In this document: positions 31,025-42,882 of the stretch, piece by piece
Layout of the letters: every line of letters begins with the position of its first letter
Position numbering within the stretch: position 1 is the first letter of the stretch
Assembly (NCBI RefSeq): GCF_040712315.1
Contig: NC_134023.1
Location: 18,361,442 to 18,425,441, forward strand
Length of the DNA: 64,000 nucleotides
DNA from: Castanea sativa
Lineage: Eukaryota > Streptophyta > Magnoliopsida > Fagales > Fagaceae
Reading direction: 5' to 3'
Translations under genes and position numbers: made by a program
Notes under the pieces: model-generated
What the model saw: the letters and a program-made list of their open reading frames with translations, nothing else
What the model was told of the DNA's origin: nothing
Database searches by the model: none

Positions 31025-33717
31025 ACTCATTATCTCAATTTAAGTGATAAAGACATTTTTTTATGGTGTTTCATGTTTTTGTTTGTGGACCATCTTCCCC
31101 TTCCTCACTATTTACCTATCAAAAAATTGAGAGAAAAAAAGAGAAAGAAAAAAGAATTAAATACCAGCTCAGCCCAACTGGTGTTATAGATTAGTCCTTA
31201 TTTTTTAAGAAACTTTTGGGTCGGCCACAATTCAACCCATTAAAATTTATATAAGCCTGGTCCAACCCAAAAGTCTTCATAGGGGGAGTTAAACTCGTTA
31301 TCTTGTTTTCTTTAGTTAGGCAGAATTTTGTTTCAGGGCAACTTTAAACTTAAGATCTACCTATTCGATTTGATATACTTATTTTAATTTTGATTTTTTC
31401 TTCTTGGCCAAAGATAGTAGGAAGAAAGAATTGCTCAATGCATTACTTAGTCCTTTTTTTCCTTCTTTGTTATTTATTTTTATGTTATTTTTCTTTGGTT
31501 ACGTTATGGTTCAGCATCGTAGCTGAGCTAGAGGATGGTTACTGATCAATATTTAATGATCATAATCTTCCTATTTTCAGATAGTGCAAAACAATTCAAC
31601 TATTCTTTATGGAAATGGAATTTCACTTTGATTGCTCACATTGCAAAAGTAGTATAAAAAATAAAGGTCACAATTCAGAAGTATTTTATGGTCCTTGACT
31701 CCTTTTGTCTAAATCAAGGTTTCAAAATTGAGCAGATTTGAAGAGTTGACCCAGTTGGTCAATTAAAGCGATATCCATTGTCCCTTTTTGTTAATGTAAC
31801 ATTGAAAAAGGGCAATTTTATTTATGATTTACGTAGTGCACAAAAAGAAATAGTGCCCAAAAAGAAAAGAAGCAAGTTCAAGAGTTTTTGAAAGCCCAAC
31901 TTGAGTGAAAAAGAACAGCTTCCATTGTGGTGTCATTTTTATCCCTTTATCTCAGTTTTTTTCTTTATTTTTCTTTTAAATTTGTTATTTTTAGTACAAA
32001 ATTTAGTTACACTTTCTTTAAGTATTAGAATTTTATATTTTCAAGTAAATTGAACCATGTAGTTGTATTGCAATGTAGCACATGATTGAATTTAAATGTG
32101 TTTAAGAAAAGATAAAACTATTTTTATAGTTGAAAACTTCTGGTACAACACACAAAGAGTCTGTACTTAAATTTTGCACTTATTTTTATACAATCATCAA
32201 TGAGCAGTACTCACCAAATTTTCAGCATAGCAGGTATTGGTGCATGCACGCCATTGAATATATCCAATTGAATCTCCATTCAAATTCCACTTAAGTTATG
32301 CAGATTGACACGAAAATGCATAATAAGGTTATCTTTCACGTTAGGTTTTACAAACTTTTGGGAATCCTGGTCAAAAAGATTAATTGTAGTGTTTTAATTC
32401 TCCAAATAGTTAGGCACCAACTATTTGGGTATTTGAAAATAGTCACACTTGAAAAGTAAATTGATTGCATTATTAAATTCTTAATCCTTTTGTTTTTACA
32501 TATGGTCCTTGAGTTGCCGCCATGTCAAATCTATAATGATGAAGCTTTTAGTATTACTATAAGACCATCAAGACCAATGTATCCAATCAGATATATCTAT
32601 GTTGTGAGGCAGGAGATTTATATTATATTATTGTTCTCTTTTAGTTGTTTTTTTTTTTATTGTTTCTATTCTTGGATTTCTGAGCGTGGTCTTGCTACTG
32701 ATGTAGGCAGTGATGTCAGTAACATCGAAAAAGGAAACGAGAAAAGCTTAATACGTTGATTGGGACGAAACAATAGGAGGATAATACAAAGCTATTCCTT
32801 CCTGTGACAAGGACCCAAAAATTCTCACATTAATTTTTTGGGCAATCCCATTACCAACGGTCCAAAGGGCCCCTTTTTCTCTCGCTTAACGACACGTACG
32901 TAGTGGCCATTTTGTCTGTGATGCAATTTTTCTCTTTCTCCGTCAATATCGAGAATATAATATTATAATTAGTTAGAAATTCGTTAATTTTGTTTTAACT
33001 GAAATTTTTTTACCGAAAATATTGTATATAAAGGTAAAAATTAATTAAAATAGTATAGTGAGACTTACGAATAATACAAAAAGTACAGTGAAACTTATTA
33101 ATAATAGCAAAAATAAGCTAAATAATAAAATAAGTTGACTTTTTAATTTTTGCTAAACACAAACTTACGAGAAGGTGACTTGGTGTAAAAAGTTTGTGTT
33201 TCATCACTATTCAAGTTTGAGACTACTGTGACTTTGAGTAGTGACAAATTTTATTACTATTCGAATGGTCTCATATTATGTCAATTTTGGATTTAAGTGG
33301 ATTGGGATAATGACATGATTTACATTAGAAGAGAAAAGAAAACTTTTTTTTTCATAATTTTATTTCCTATCCTATTTTTCACAATAATTAACTAGTTAGG
33401 ATTGGAAAAAGACAGTTTATCAACATTTATAAACAATCTTGTGTTGTTGAATGCTTTAGATAACACTAAGCCCTTTAAACGTGACATAAAAAATAATGTT
33501 TTATTAATCATAAATTATAAAGATGATGAAAAAAAAACAATATTTTTAGGATTGCTCATTAGTAAAAACAGAATTCTTGGTCCATTCCTTTTCAAGTATT
33601 AGTTTTTTAAATCTCACTTTTTTTTAGGTATTAATTTTTCCCCAGATAATCCATTTTAAAAAGCTAAAAATCATGCATGTGTGGGGTTGCAGGCTTGCAG
33701 CTGCGTGGGAAGAAAAA
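31025..33717. other. No gene recognised
   Basis: AT-rich intergenic DNA. The 89-codon ORF at 32490 has no recognisable domain. Confidence 0.5.
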
Positions 33718-33878
33718 TTCTAATGTCACAAATTAGTGCATAATTTTGTGCACAACTTGTTCATGTGGATGAGTTGTGGTTGATAGAAGAGTGATTCATT
33801 ATCATCTCTTTACCAATCACAACTCACCACATGAATTAGCGGCACATAAAAATGTGTACTAATTTGTAGTGTCAGAAG
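33718..33878. mobile_element. Fold-back MITE with arms of about 64 bp
   Basis: The left arm (33718-33782) and right arm (33814-33878) are inverted repeats at about 80 percent by eye, sharing ACAAATTAGT, TTCATGTGG and GAGTTGTG. The element is flanked by similar GCGTGGGAAGA (about 33704) and GCGTGGGGAAAG (about 33884) sequences that may be a diverged target duplication. Confidence 0.7.
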
Positions 33879-34036
33879 CTCTCGCGTGGGGAAAGCTATG
33901 CATGCATGAAGGATTTTGTTTTGTGGGCTAAAGTAGAATCTTGTAGTTGCAGTTGCAGCCTTTTAAGTGTGACAGACTGATAGAGAATCATTGATTTTTT
34001 TTATCAATATTTTCTGGTGACTTGTGAAAGGTCTTT

Positions 34037-34180
34037 CTGCATGCTCATCTTTTACTGATTCTGCAGTTTCTCTGTCTTTCTGCAGTTTCACTGTCTTCCT
34101 GCATGCTCAACTTTTACTGATCCAACAGTTTCACTGTCTTTCTGCATGCCCATCTTTTACTGATTCAACAGTACCACTGA
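34037..34180. repeat. Short minisatellite, about 43-bp units
   Basis: Units start CTGCATGC(T/C)C at 34037, 34099 and 34142, followed by TTTTACTGAT and CAGTTTC(T/A)CTGTCTT. The first unit carries an extra 19-base partial copy (CTGCAGTTTCACTGTCTTC). Confidence 0.88.
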
Positions 34181-34199
34181 TTGGTACAGAGGCTTTGGT

Positions 34200-35400
34200 C
34201 CGTTATTGCCTCTTGTCCCTCGTGTTACAATTTTGTCTATAATTTGCCGTCTCCATTATTTGAAATCCATACTACTACAAAAACTTTGGTTCGTGGTAAC
34301 TGTGAGTTATTTTAGAATACGCTTTATTTTTTTTCATAATTATCTTAGAGCTTTAGTGACAAAACATTTTATTATTATATATCTTATTTGTCGAAGTGCT
34401 ATTGGTTATTTACCATTTTTATATGGATTAAAATTTTTTTTTTCACCTATTTTTGAGGTAAATTATAATAATTTTATAAAAAATTTAAGAAATTACACCA
34501 TAGTATGATTTGTTCTTATATGACTTCAATTTGTGTTACAATTTGATGAAGAAGTCATTACTTAAACGTGTAATGGCTTATAAAAAATTTGTCAGACAGT
34601 TTCAAATATTGCAAAAAAATAACTCAAATATTTAGATATTAAAACTTCTGAAAGACAAAAAAATATTAAAGAATCAGATGATTTACTGCTCAGAAATAAT
34701 TGAAACAAAACAAAATATATATGACTAAATAATAGAGAAATATAAGAAAAAGATGTGTTACATTCAAAAAAATAATTTCAATTATTGCAAGCTTTTTTAT
34801 CTTGTAAAAAACGGCTAAAGAGAGTTTGGTGGTTTATTTACAGAAATTACTCTTTAAAAAATACATGGAAAACCATAATTTTTTTTAAACAAAGTAGAGG
34901 ATAAGAAACTAATATAAAAAGAGCTCATACGTCTTTTTTTTTTTTAAAATATTGGGGTTTGCTTTGCTTTTATAGTGTTCATGATTAACTTTGTAAATTT
35001 GGAGATAAATTATCAATATTTGAGTTTGAGTTAAAGTTGCACTTGTTAGAGAGATAGAGTTTCACTTCTTATTAAGTTTAGATTAAAAAAAAAATAATTT
35101 TGATGAGTTTGAGTTTAAGTAGGACTTGTTAGAGAGATAGTCATTGTTAAGTTTGGACTAAATAAAAATAATTTTATTATTTTATTTAAATATTGTGCTG
35201 ACGTGGAAAAATTATTACGAGAGATTAACAAAATGTCAAAATACTTCAGTTTTTATATATTATATAAATTATAGATTATCTTAGCAGTGAATTCATATGA
35301 ACTGATGTATTTCAATTATAACTTATTACTGATTTAATAAACTGTAAAAATAATTGTAGATAATTGCTGGAAGAGTACACATAGAGTGATATAGATATAG
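34200..35400. other. No gene recognised
   Basis: AT-rich. A short phrase GAGTTT(A/G)AGTT(A)..TTGTTAGAGAGATAG recurs at about 35030 and 35110, suggesting a diverged local duplication. Confidence 0.4.
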
Positions 35401-35429
35401 GTAGCTTTCATTCATGTATACTATAAGAA

Positions 35430-35749
35430 CTGCGATTTTTGTTTTGGTTTTTAGTTTTGTGGGAATTAAGAGATAGGTTAGTTAGGAAGAAAAGGACTAC
35501 TAACTACCTTCCAAAAGGAGAAAGTAGAGCACTGAGTATGATTGGTGTAAATTACTTAATGAAGAAACTGATCTCTTCCCATTATATATATCAACTGCTA
35601 GAATTTCTATCTCTTTTCTTTGATTCGTCTCCTTCCAGAAAACTGGTAGCCAACAATTCATTCGAATTCTCAAGAAGAAGAACAAACACTATGCGCACTA
35701 TCTAAACCCTAAAATTAATTATAATTTAACAGCAAGTGGCATTTGAGCC
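35430..35749 (+). mobile_element. Possible degenerate copia-type LTR end
   Basis: A TATATATA near 35583, a U5-like stretch, TTAACA at about 35731 and then TGGCATTTGAGCC at 35737-35749, which matches the copia primer-binding phrase TGGTATCAGAGCC at 10 of 13 positions. No internal coding sequence follows. Tentative. Confidence 0.3.
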
Positions 35750-35759
35750 GTTATTTAAG

Positions 35760-36966
35760 CTAAAAATAGGCCATACTAGAGACTATTTTTAAATTTTGTA
35801 AAGCTGAAGATAATTCTATATCAACTAACTGTTAGAACGTGTACGGCACAAGCAACACCAAATGCATGGATTTATATTAATTATATACATTATCACTTCA
35901 ACTACCATCTTTTCTAAACATGATTGATCAGATCATCTTCCACAAAAGCCTTTTAATTATTAATAGAGTTAATTTGTTGGTTATTGTTGAGGGTCTTTCT
36001 TTCTTTCTATTTTTTTTTGTACGTGCCATGTTTTAATAAGTAGGTGGTAAGATCTGAAGTAATTTTCCCTCTAAGCATTCAAAGAACATTATAAGTATTT
36101 GAATAATGTAGAAAAGTTTTTTCCCTTATAAAAAAAAATGATTAATAATGTTCATAATATAAAGGAGAGAGAAAAAAAAAAATACTTAAGACTTATCATG
36201 TATCTTGTTGAGGATTGCTTTAGCAATTAAAAATGTAATGTAAATTTCCACAACCGATCGAGAAAATTCTAGTATGCTGAAAGATTTTTGCCATAGTACA
36301 TAATCTGCCACAGTGTCGTGTCGTGGTATTTTGCAATAGTCATTCGCTGTAATGGAATGCATTTAGCAGTGCTAGACATAATGAAGATATCTAAGATGTT
36401 GCATGAGTCATTCAGGAATGTCCTATATATGGAACATCCTACAATGTATAGGCTTGTGAGCACTTATTCTCATAAGTCTACATAGTACATAGATGAAATT
36501 TGCAATAAAACATTTAAGTTAGTTTGGACCATTAACTTAATTCACAGAAGCTTTTGCTAGAATTCCAGGAAAGTAAAGTGTTGTAGATAATAATATAATA
36601 AAGTAAAAGAAGAATTTGTTTGGAAGGGAGTGAGATCCAATGTGTGCATGCTTGGTTGGAGGTTTTTTTATAAGTTAGGTGAATGAAATCTAGAAGGGGA
36701 ATAATGTGAATGAGGCACGATAGCTTGATCTTCTTTGAGTGTTCCTCACATATTAGACGCTTTCTTGAAAAATCAAAGAGTACGTGGAGGTATTTAATCT
36801 AGATGATAACTTGTGTTGATAGGGACAATTGAGAGAAAATAATGAGAAATTGTCATGTAAGTGGCATAATGGAGTCAAACTCTTGGTTCACGTGTTTCCA
36901 GCTAACACATTGACCCAAGGGATAAATACGTATTTTGCCACTTACCAAAAATCACTCCCCTACCTG
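35760..36966. other. No gene recognised
   Basis: AT-rich, no supported feature. Confidence 0.5.
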
Positions 36967-36969
36967 TTA

Positions 36970-38205
36970 GAGCATCCGCATTGATCATGGTATATGCCAA
37001 CTCCAAGCCATTTTTTCCATTTTCAGCCAAAAAAGAGGCTCCATCGAATGTTGTAAAATTTTCCAATTGTAAAAATTTTTACAATATTGCTACAGTGTCA
37101 TTCTACAAGTAGAATGCACTGTAGCACTATGGTATAAATTTTTTAATCGTTTTTATTCTTTCTCTCTCTCCTCTGTCTTTTCTTTCTCTTTTCTCTGGGC
37201 TGAGAAGTCTTCTTTCTTTCTTTCTCCACTCACTCTTCCTATTTTCTCATCAACCCTCTCTCACTCTCTGACTCGCTGTTGGCTGAAGCAAGGTCCGATG
37301 AAGGCGTGGCAGTGATCGCGTTTGCTGATTGGTGATGGTGTGGGTTTCAAATCGGTGGCTTGTGGAGATCGGTGGCGTGGGTTTGCTGATCGGTGATGGC
37401 GTAGGTTTCAAATCGGTGGCTTGTGGAGATCGGTGGCGTGGGTTTCTGATCGGCGGCTTGTGGAGATCAGTGGCTTGTGGAGATCGGTGGTGTGGGTTTG
37501 CTGATCGGTGATGGCGTGGGTTTCAAATCAGTGGCTTGTGGAGATTGGTGGCGTGGGTTTCTGATCGGCGGCTTGTGGAGATCAGTGGCTTGTGGAGATC
37601 GGTGGTGTGGGTTTGCTGATCGGTGATGGCGTGGGTTTCAAATCGGTGGCTTGTGGAGATCGGTGGCGTGGGTTTTGACGGCCTGGGTTTCAAATCGGCG
37701 GCGTGGGTTTTTGATCGGTGGCTTGGGTTTGCTGATCGGTGGCTTGGGTTTGCTAATTGGTGGCTTGGGGTTGCTGATCGGCGGCTTGTGGAGATCGGCG
37801 AGTCAGCGTGGTGGGTTTGAAGTGGTTTTTTCTCTTAGTGTGTTTTTGGCAATTTCTTGTGTTTCTTGGCAATTTTTTGGCAATTTTCTCGATCGGTGGT
37901 GGTGGTTTTTGGCAATTTTTTGTGTTTCTTTTTCTCTTGGTGGTTGGTTCTTGTGGTTGTTGTTGGTGTGGAGTTTGGTTGTGGTGGTGGTTGCTGGCCG
38001 GTGGTGGCAAGGTGGATTTCCGGCTTGTGGAGATGCATTTTGATGGTTATATATTTTAACGTGTAAATATATTATTTTAATGAGGAAAATGGTAAAATAG
38101 AAGTTTTGATGTTGGGTCTAGTGAAAAATGGTATTGTATAATTGAAAAAGTGACTTTTTGAGATGGTAAAATAGAATAGAATTGAAATAATGAATGTGGA
38201 TGCTC
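36970..38205. mobile_element. PIF/Harbinger-like non-autonomous element with internal minisatellite
   Basis: The ends are GAGCATCCGCATT and AATGTGGATGCTC (12 of 13 inverted), flanked by TTA at 36967-36969 and 38206-38208. The 1,236-base element has no transposase. Inside are an inverted pair GCTACAGTG/CACTGTAGC around 37088-37125, a T/C-rich stretch, a G-rich minisatellite (37318-37800) and a TTGGCAATTTT repeat (37845-37920). The same ends and a TAA duplication occur at 41871-42735, so this is a family. Confidence 0.85.
37318..37800. repeat. G-rich minisatellite inside the element
   Basis: Higher-order units combine GCTGATCGGTGATGGCG, TGGGTTTCAAATCGGTGGC, TTGTGGAGATCGGTGGCG and TGATCGGCGGCTTG. 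One block of about 120 bases (near 37441-37560) is repeated almost identically at 37560-37680. The overlapping ORFs here (GFKSVACGDRW-like) are just the repeat translated. Confidence 0.88.
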
Positions 38206-38209
38206 TTAG

Positions 38210-39945
38210 ACCCTTTCTCTCCTTGTTGTAAATTTGAAATTATCCTTTGGCTTGTGTCATGTGTTAGAAAGGTTACATGTTTCTAAAAAAAAAAAGGTAC
38301 TATTTAAATAAAATAAATATAATGTGGCAAGATAGAGTGAAATTTAAACCTAATTATATATATATATATATATATTAAAAATTGATGTGTAAAATTATGA
38401 GATCTTAAAAGTTTATGTAGCACAATGAAGGAGGTCAACAAAAAGCCAAACTACTTTAGTTTTATTTATACTAGTATTATGCTTTGTGTGATGCACAAGA
38501 CTTAGTCAAGAATCTGATATAAACTAAATAAAATATTTTAATAATTTAATTAAAATTAAATAAAAAATAGATGATAAAAAAAGAGATTAAAAATAAAAAA
38601 AAAACTTTTAGATATATAATGAATGCACTTTGCGTAAGACTAAATTTTTATAAAAATCACATATAATTCTAAAATTAATTGAATGATATAGCTATGTAAC
38701 TAATATAAAAGGAGTTTTCATAATAATTGAGCTTTAATCTTTAAGGCTCAATTAATTACCACAACATATTTATATGAAAAAACTTGAATTCAATAATTAA
38801 AAATGATAAAAAATGAAAGTATATTTAAGTTTAGACCTCAATTCAATAAAAAAGAACAATTTAAATTACAAAACATTAAAAAAAAATTCAAAGTGGAGAA
38901 ACTCACCTTATAATTGAAATTTTATGTCCTTAAAAGCGAGGAGACACCAAAAATTGGGTAAATTTCACTTCGTGAAAGCCAAAAAAAAAAAAAAAAAAAA
39001 ACCCTGCAATCATTAATTAATTAATTTTTCCTATGATTTTCATAAATACTATAAATGTTTTTGAAGATACTGTGAACATGTATGAACCGATCCAAACTTG
39101 TCATGACTCATGATATGGTTAGTAAAGGATAAAAGAACAAGGATATCAATGTTTTTGTGAGAGAATGTCATTAGGGCTCTTGATTTGTATCCAAGACACT
39201 TTATTATTCACTAGCATAAATGCTCATATAGTTCGTAAAACTAAGCATTCCAGGTTCTTGAAGAAATATATGTCTTCTGAAATAGGAACAGAGTCAAAAC
39301 TTTGAGTTAGGGAGAGTAGTTTTACTGTTAGCTGTGTACGGCAGTTTCAACCTCTGACTCTGCTACTTAGCTACTAAGATTTTTTTTTTTTTTTTTGGGT
39401 AAGGATAAAATTATTTTTTTTTAGAATTTTTTAAAAGGCAGGGTTATTTATTTTGGATTAAATTAGTTAATTGAGTTTTTTTTTTTTTTTTTTTTAGTTT
39501 TACTGGTAATTTTTGTTGTTGAACTATTTTTGTTGGGCTTGTATATTTTGCTATAGATTTTAGATCTAAAATTTTTTTTATGGTCACTAAAATGAGGAAA
39601 ATGCTAGAACTATAAGTTTTTTTTTTAATAATAAATTACTGATGTGATAAGTGGTTACTGGTAAGTAAAAAAATGATGTGAGTAGTGGACCTATATGCGA
39701 ACCAAAAAGAATTTGCTACCAAAACAATTTGTAAAAATGTTATAAAAAAAGTTTGGAAGTATATCAATATTCTTAAAAGAATCAATGATATTGTTAAAGG
39801 GAAACAAAATGTAATTTTATATATTAAAATATAATTAATAATAATTTTTTTAAAAGAATTTTAGGGGGGGCCATTGCCCCCTAGTCCAATGGTGGTTCCG
39901 TCCATGTTCTGAAACCAATTTTTTTATTTTATTTTAACATGTGAA
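38210..39945. other. No gene recognised; A/T tracts
   Basis: AT-rich with several homopolymer runs and a (TA)n near 38355. No supported feature. Confidence 0.5.
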
Positions 39946-39953
39946 ATAAGAAC

Positions 39954-40574
39954 TGTGAGGACCCGAAGACCTGAGAACTTAAGATGAACGGCTAAGGATC
40001 AGCTGTGAAGTATAAGAAATAAAGGAGGATGGAAGTCAAGGGCCCGAGGAGCCGAGAAGGCAGAAGTAGGATTACCTGGGGGAAATACAAAGGGTAAATC
40101 GGTGATGCACTAGAGAGGTATTGAAAATATCTAGATTGAGGGTAGGTAACTGTGAACGCCGCATTGAATACTCTGCACCAAGCTTTCTGGCTGCATTGAA
40201 TAGAGAACACCAGCTTTATCTGGTGCATTAATGTGGAGGTGACTTGAACAGTATAAGGCACAACACTAGAGCTTCTTTCCATTACCGACTATAGGAAAAT
40301 GGACAAATGTCAGCAAATGAGACTAGTAAGGTGAGAGATGAAGGGTTGAGATAGCAAGGGTAAGGGGTATAAATAAGAGAGGTAGAAACGAAGAATGGGG
40401 ACAGAACTCTGGGGAGATAGAGTCTTAGAGAGTGTAGTTTTAATTTTGATAATGAGATCAGAGCGTCAATACCTTGTTTGTTTCGTTCCCTCTCTACAAA
40501 TTTATTGTTCTGGGCCTTGAATTATTAGCCCTTCTCTTGGTTGTGGTGTTGGTGTTTGATTTTTGGTCCTTACA
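39954..40574 (+). mobile_element. Solo LTR, 621 bp, with target duplication AGAAC
   Basis: Begins TGTGAGGACCCGAAG and ends TGGTCCTTACA. AGAAC flanks both sides (39949-39953 and 40575-40579). A TATAAATA box at 40368-40375 gives plus orientation. No internal region remains, so it is a recombination product of an LTR retrotransposon. The ORF on its minus strand is not a gene. Confidence 0.93.
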
Positions 40575-40579
40575 AGAAC

Positions 40580-41088
40580 AATTATTTCATGATATGCATA
40601 TTATTGATGTGTGTAATTTGAGATGGTTTTGATTGTCAAAAAAAAAAAAAAAATTTGCAGTGGAGGTGAGGTTAAAACTATAAATATGAGGTAGTACACA
40701 AAATGCAATTATCACTCAAACTATCACTTGGGTTCTAATTAAGTAATTATAGTTTTCATATTATTGCTTATGTTGTTTGCTTTTTGGAGTCCCGTAAATT
40801 AGCTAATCAGTTGTAAGCTTCCACCATTACAACTTACAACTTGTAAGTTATAATAAATACTAGTCTAGATCTTGTTTAAATTGTGTGAAATTTCATGTAC
40901 GGTTTCTATTAATTGATAGTAATAAGGATGACTTATTCGATTATTTGTCAACCTAACGTAAAAACACCAGAATTCACTTAACCTTTTGGATTTAAAACCA
41001 TTACTTATATACCTAGCATTGACCATAATTTATAGTTTTAGAAAGAGGGAGAAATGTTAAGAATTTACCTAGTATGAGGTATCACATT
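40580..41088. other. No gene recognised
   Basis: AT-rich spacer between two solo LTRs. Confidence 0.5.
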
Positions 41089-41093
41089 GTTGG

Positions 41094-41852
41094 TGTGGGG
41101 AGTAAAAGGACCCAAGTGGGCATATGGGCCTTTGGCCTGTAGCATGGAGGGCCGACCTGCTCCAGAGTTAAGAATTTGTTAACTCTGCGAATTGGCCCAT
41201 ACGCCGAGGTTCCGAGGATACAGCCGAGGGCGAGCTTCTCCTCGGACAGATCCAAGGGAACTCAGAGCTCCATTATGAAGGTCAAGGCACAACTCTGGAA
41301 AGACTAATGGTTAAAGGGGGAAACCCTGAATCTTCGAGGTACACCGGTGTTAGAAAAATACCAAAAGAAAAGGCTGCCACCACCACCACATTAAAGACTC
41401 TGCGCTTACCTTCCTGGCCGCATTAATGGGGAAGTGACTCCTGAACAGTAGAACTGAAATTTCTGGTCACTATTCAAAGGTACTAAGAAAAGAAATATCT
41501 AGGGAGGAGGGGGTTGGAGCAACACGTGAATAAAGTATCAGAAAAAGAAGTATTTAAGGGGGATGAACGCCAGAGAAAGAGGTCGGTCGGTAACAAAGAA
41601 AGGAATTAAGAATTGTAACTTCTAAGAGAGAAAGAGAAATAATACAGAAGTAGTCCTCGGCTTACGTCCGAGGAGGTCTATTTGCAATTATCATTTGTTA
41701 TTTACAAGTGTTTGTAACTTTTAGCCTGTTATCAAGTTCTCAGTACCTCTAACCTAGATTTGAAGCCCACACTCTACAAATTTTATTATTTAAGGCTCAT
41801 TGGGCCTGAGCCCGTAATTGTCTTTGGGTCCAGGTGCAATTGTGCACTTACA
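41094..41852 (+). mobile_element. Solo LTR, 759 bp, with target duplication GTTGG
   Basis: Begins TGTGGGGAGTAAAAGGACCC and ends GTGCACTTACA. GTTGG flanks both sides (41089-41093 and 41853-41857). A TATTTAAG core lies near 41551. It contains GCCGAGG/CCTCGG words and a CGCATTAATGGGGAAGTGAC phrase similar to TGCATTAATGTGGAGGTGAC in the 39954 LTR, so the two are distantly related. Confidence 0.93.
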
Positions 41853-41870
41853 GTTGGTGTAATCGTGTAA

Positions 41871-42735
41871 GAGCATCCACAGTAGTGAAACTAAAAATAC
41901 AGCTATTTGGCACTTACAAAAGTCACTTTATCTATTTTATCTCTTCACACCCAACATCAATGGATCTATATTTTTAGCTATTCGATTAAAATAATACAAA
42001 TAACTCATTAGAATAATAATAAAAACATCCACAGCAAAAAAAAAAAAAAAACACCAACATAGCACAAACACCCACCACCACCACCACCACTAGCAGTTCA
42101 TAGCAGGGGAAAAAAAAAAAAAAACCACCAACCCAAATCCTCAATCTTTTTTCTCAACTCAAACCAAACAAAATCACCAATCACAAACAAAATAAAAAAT
42201 CACTAACACAGCACAAACATGGCGTGGGTCAGCAGAAGGGGTGGGTTGGCGAGCTGGGTCAGTGGAAACCCAGCACAAACCGAAGACAAACCCAGAAATC
42301 AAGCTCCAACAGAACAAATGAAGATGAAGATCCAACAAAACAGATTGGCGATGGGGCTTGGGGAGATGGGTTTGCGGAGATGGGGTCTCGGCGGTAGGCG
42401 AGCTGGCCGGCCAGCTGAGGGATGAGGGAGACGAGGGAGGCACTAGACAGATAGAGAGAAAAAAAATAAGAAGGAAAAAAGAAGAAAGAAGAGAAGCCGA
42501 AGAGTGACAGAAAGAAAGAAAAGAGAAAATATTTTTTTAATGAGAGAAGAGAGAGAAGTTTAATAAAATATTATTTTTTAGCTTTTTGCTACAGTGCACA
42601 GCCTTAAATGGCTGAGCACTGTAGCAAGAAGCTAAAAAATTTTAGATGTAGCACCACTGCTGCAGCATACATTTTAAGTATTAGTGGTGCTAAAAATAGT
42701 AATATAGTTATTTAACACTACTGTTGTGAATGCTC
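41871..42735. mobile_element. PIF/Harbinger-like non-autonomous element, second copy of family
   Basis: The ends are GAGCATCCACAGTAGTG and CTACTGTTGTGAATGCTC, with TAA at 41868-41870 and 42736-42738. The 865-base element has an A-rich left half, a G-rich centre (42215-42450), a GA-rich stretch and an inverted pair GCTACAGTGCACAGCC / GGCTGAGCACTGTAGC (42588-42626). No transposase; the 68-codon ORF at 42219 is repetitive and not supported. Confidence 0.85.
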
Positions 42736-42800
42736 TAAAGGATTGTGAACGACGATATAGTGTTTAGGATCTTCATGACCAGAAAAGTATCCAATTCCCA

Positions 42801-42882
42801 ATGTCAGCACAAATCCTTGGTTGACAGCCAACTAGGTTGATCCAGTTATTTGTGTATAGATGTCAGCACAAATCCTTGGTTG
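42801..42882. repeat. 23-bp direct repeat, 59 bp apart
   Basis: The block ATGTCAGCACAAATCCTTGG plus TTG occurs at 42801-42823 and 42860-42882, identical by eye. Confidence 0.88.

Noticed and set aside
37651..38043. 130-codon ORF (GGLGLLIGGLGLL-type peptide) and its overlapping neighbours
   Set aside because: It is the G-rich minisatellite and TTGGCAATTTT repeat translated. Similar ORFs appear in all frames.
40000..40282. 96-codon minus-strand ORF
   Set aside because: Lies inside the solo LTR at 39954-40574 and runs against its promoter; no domain.
42219..42425. 68-codon ORF inside the second PIF/Harbinger-like element
   Set aside because: Gly/Arg/Trp-rich repetitive peptide in a G-rich tract; overlaps an ORF on the other strand; not transposase-like.
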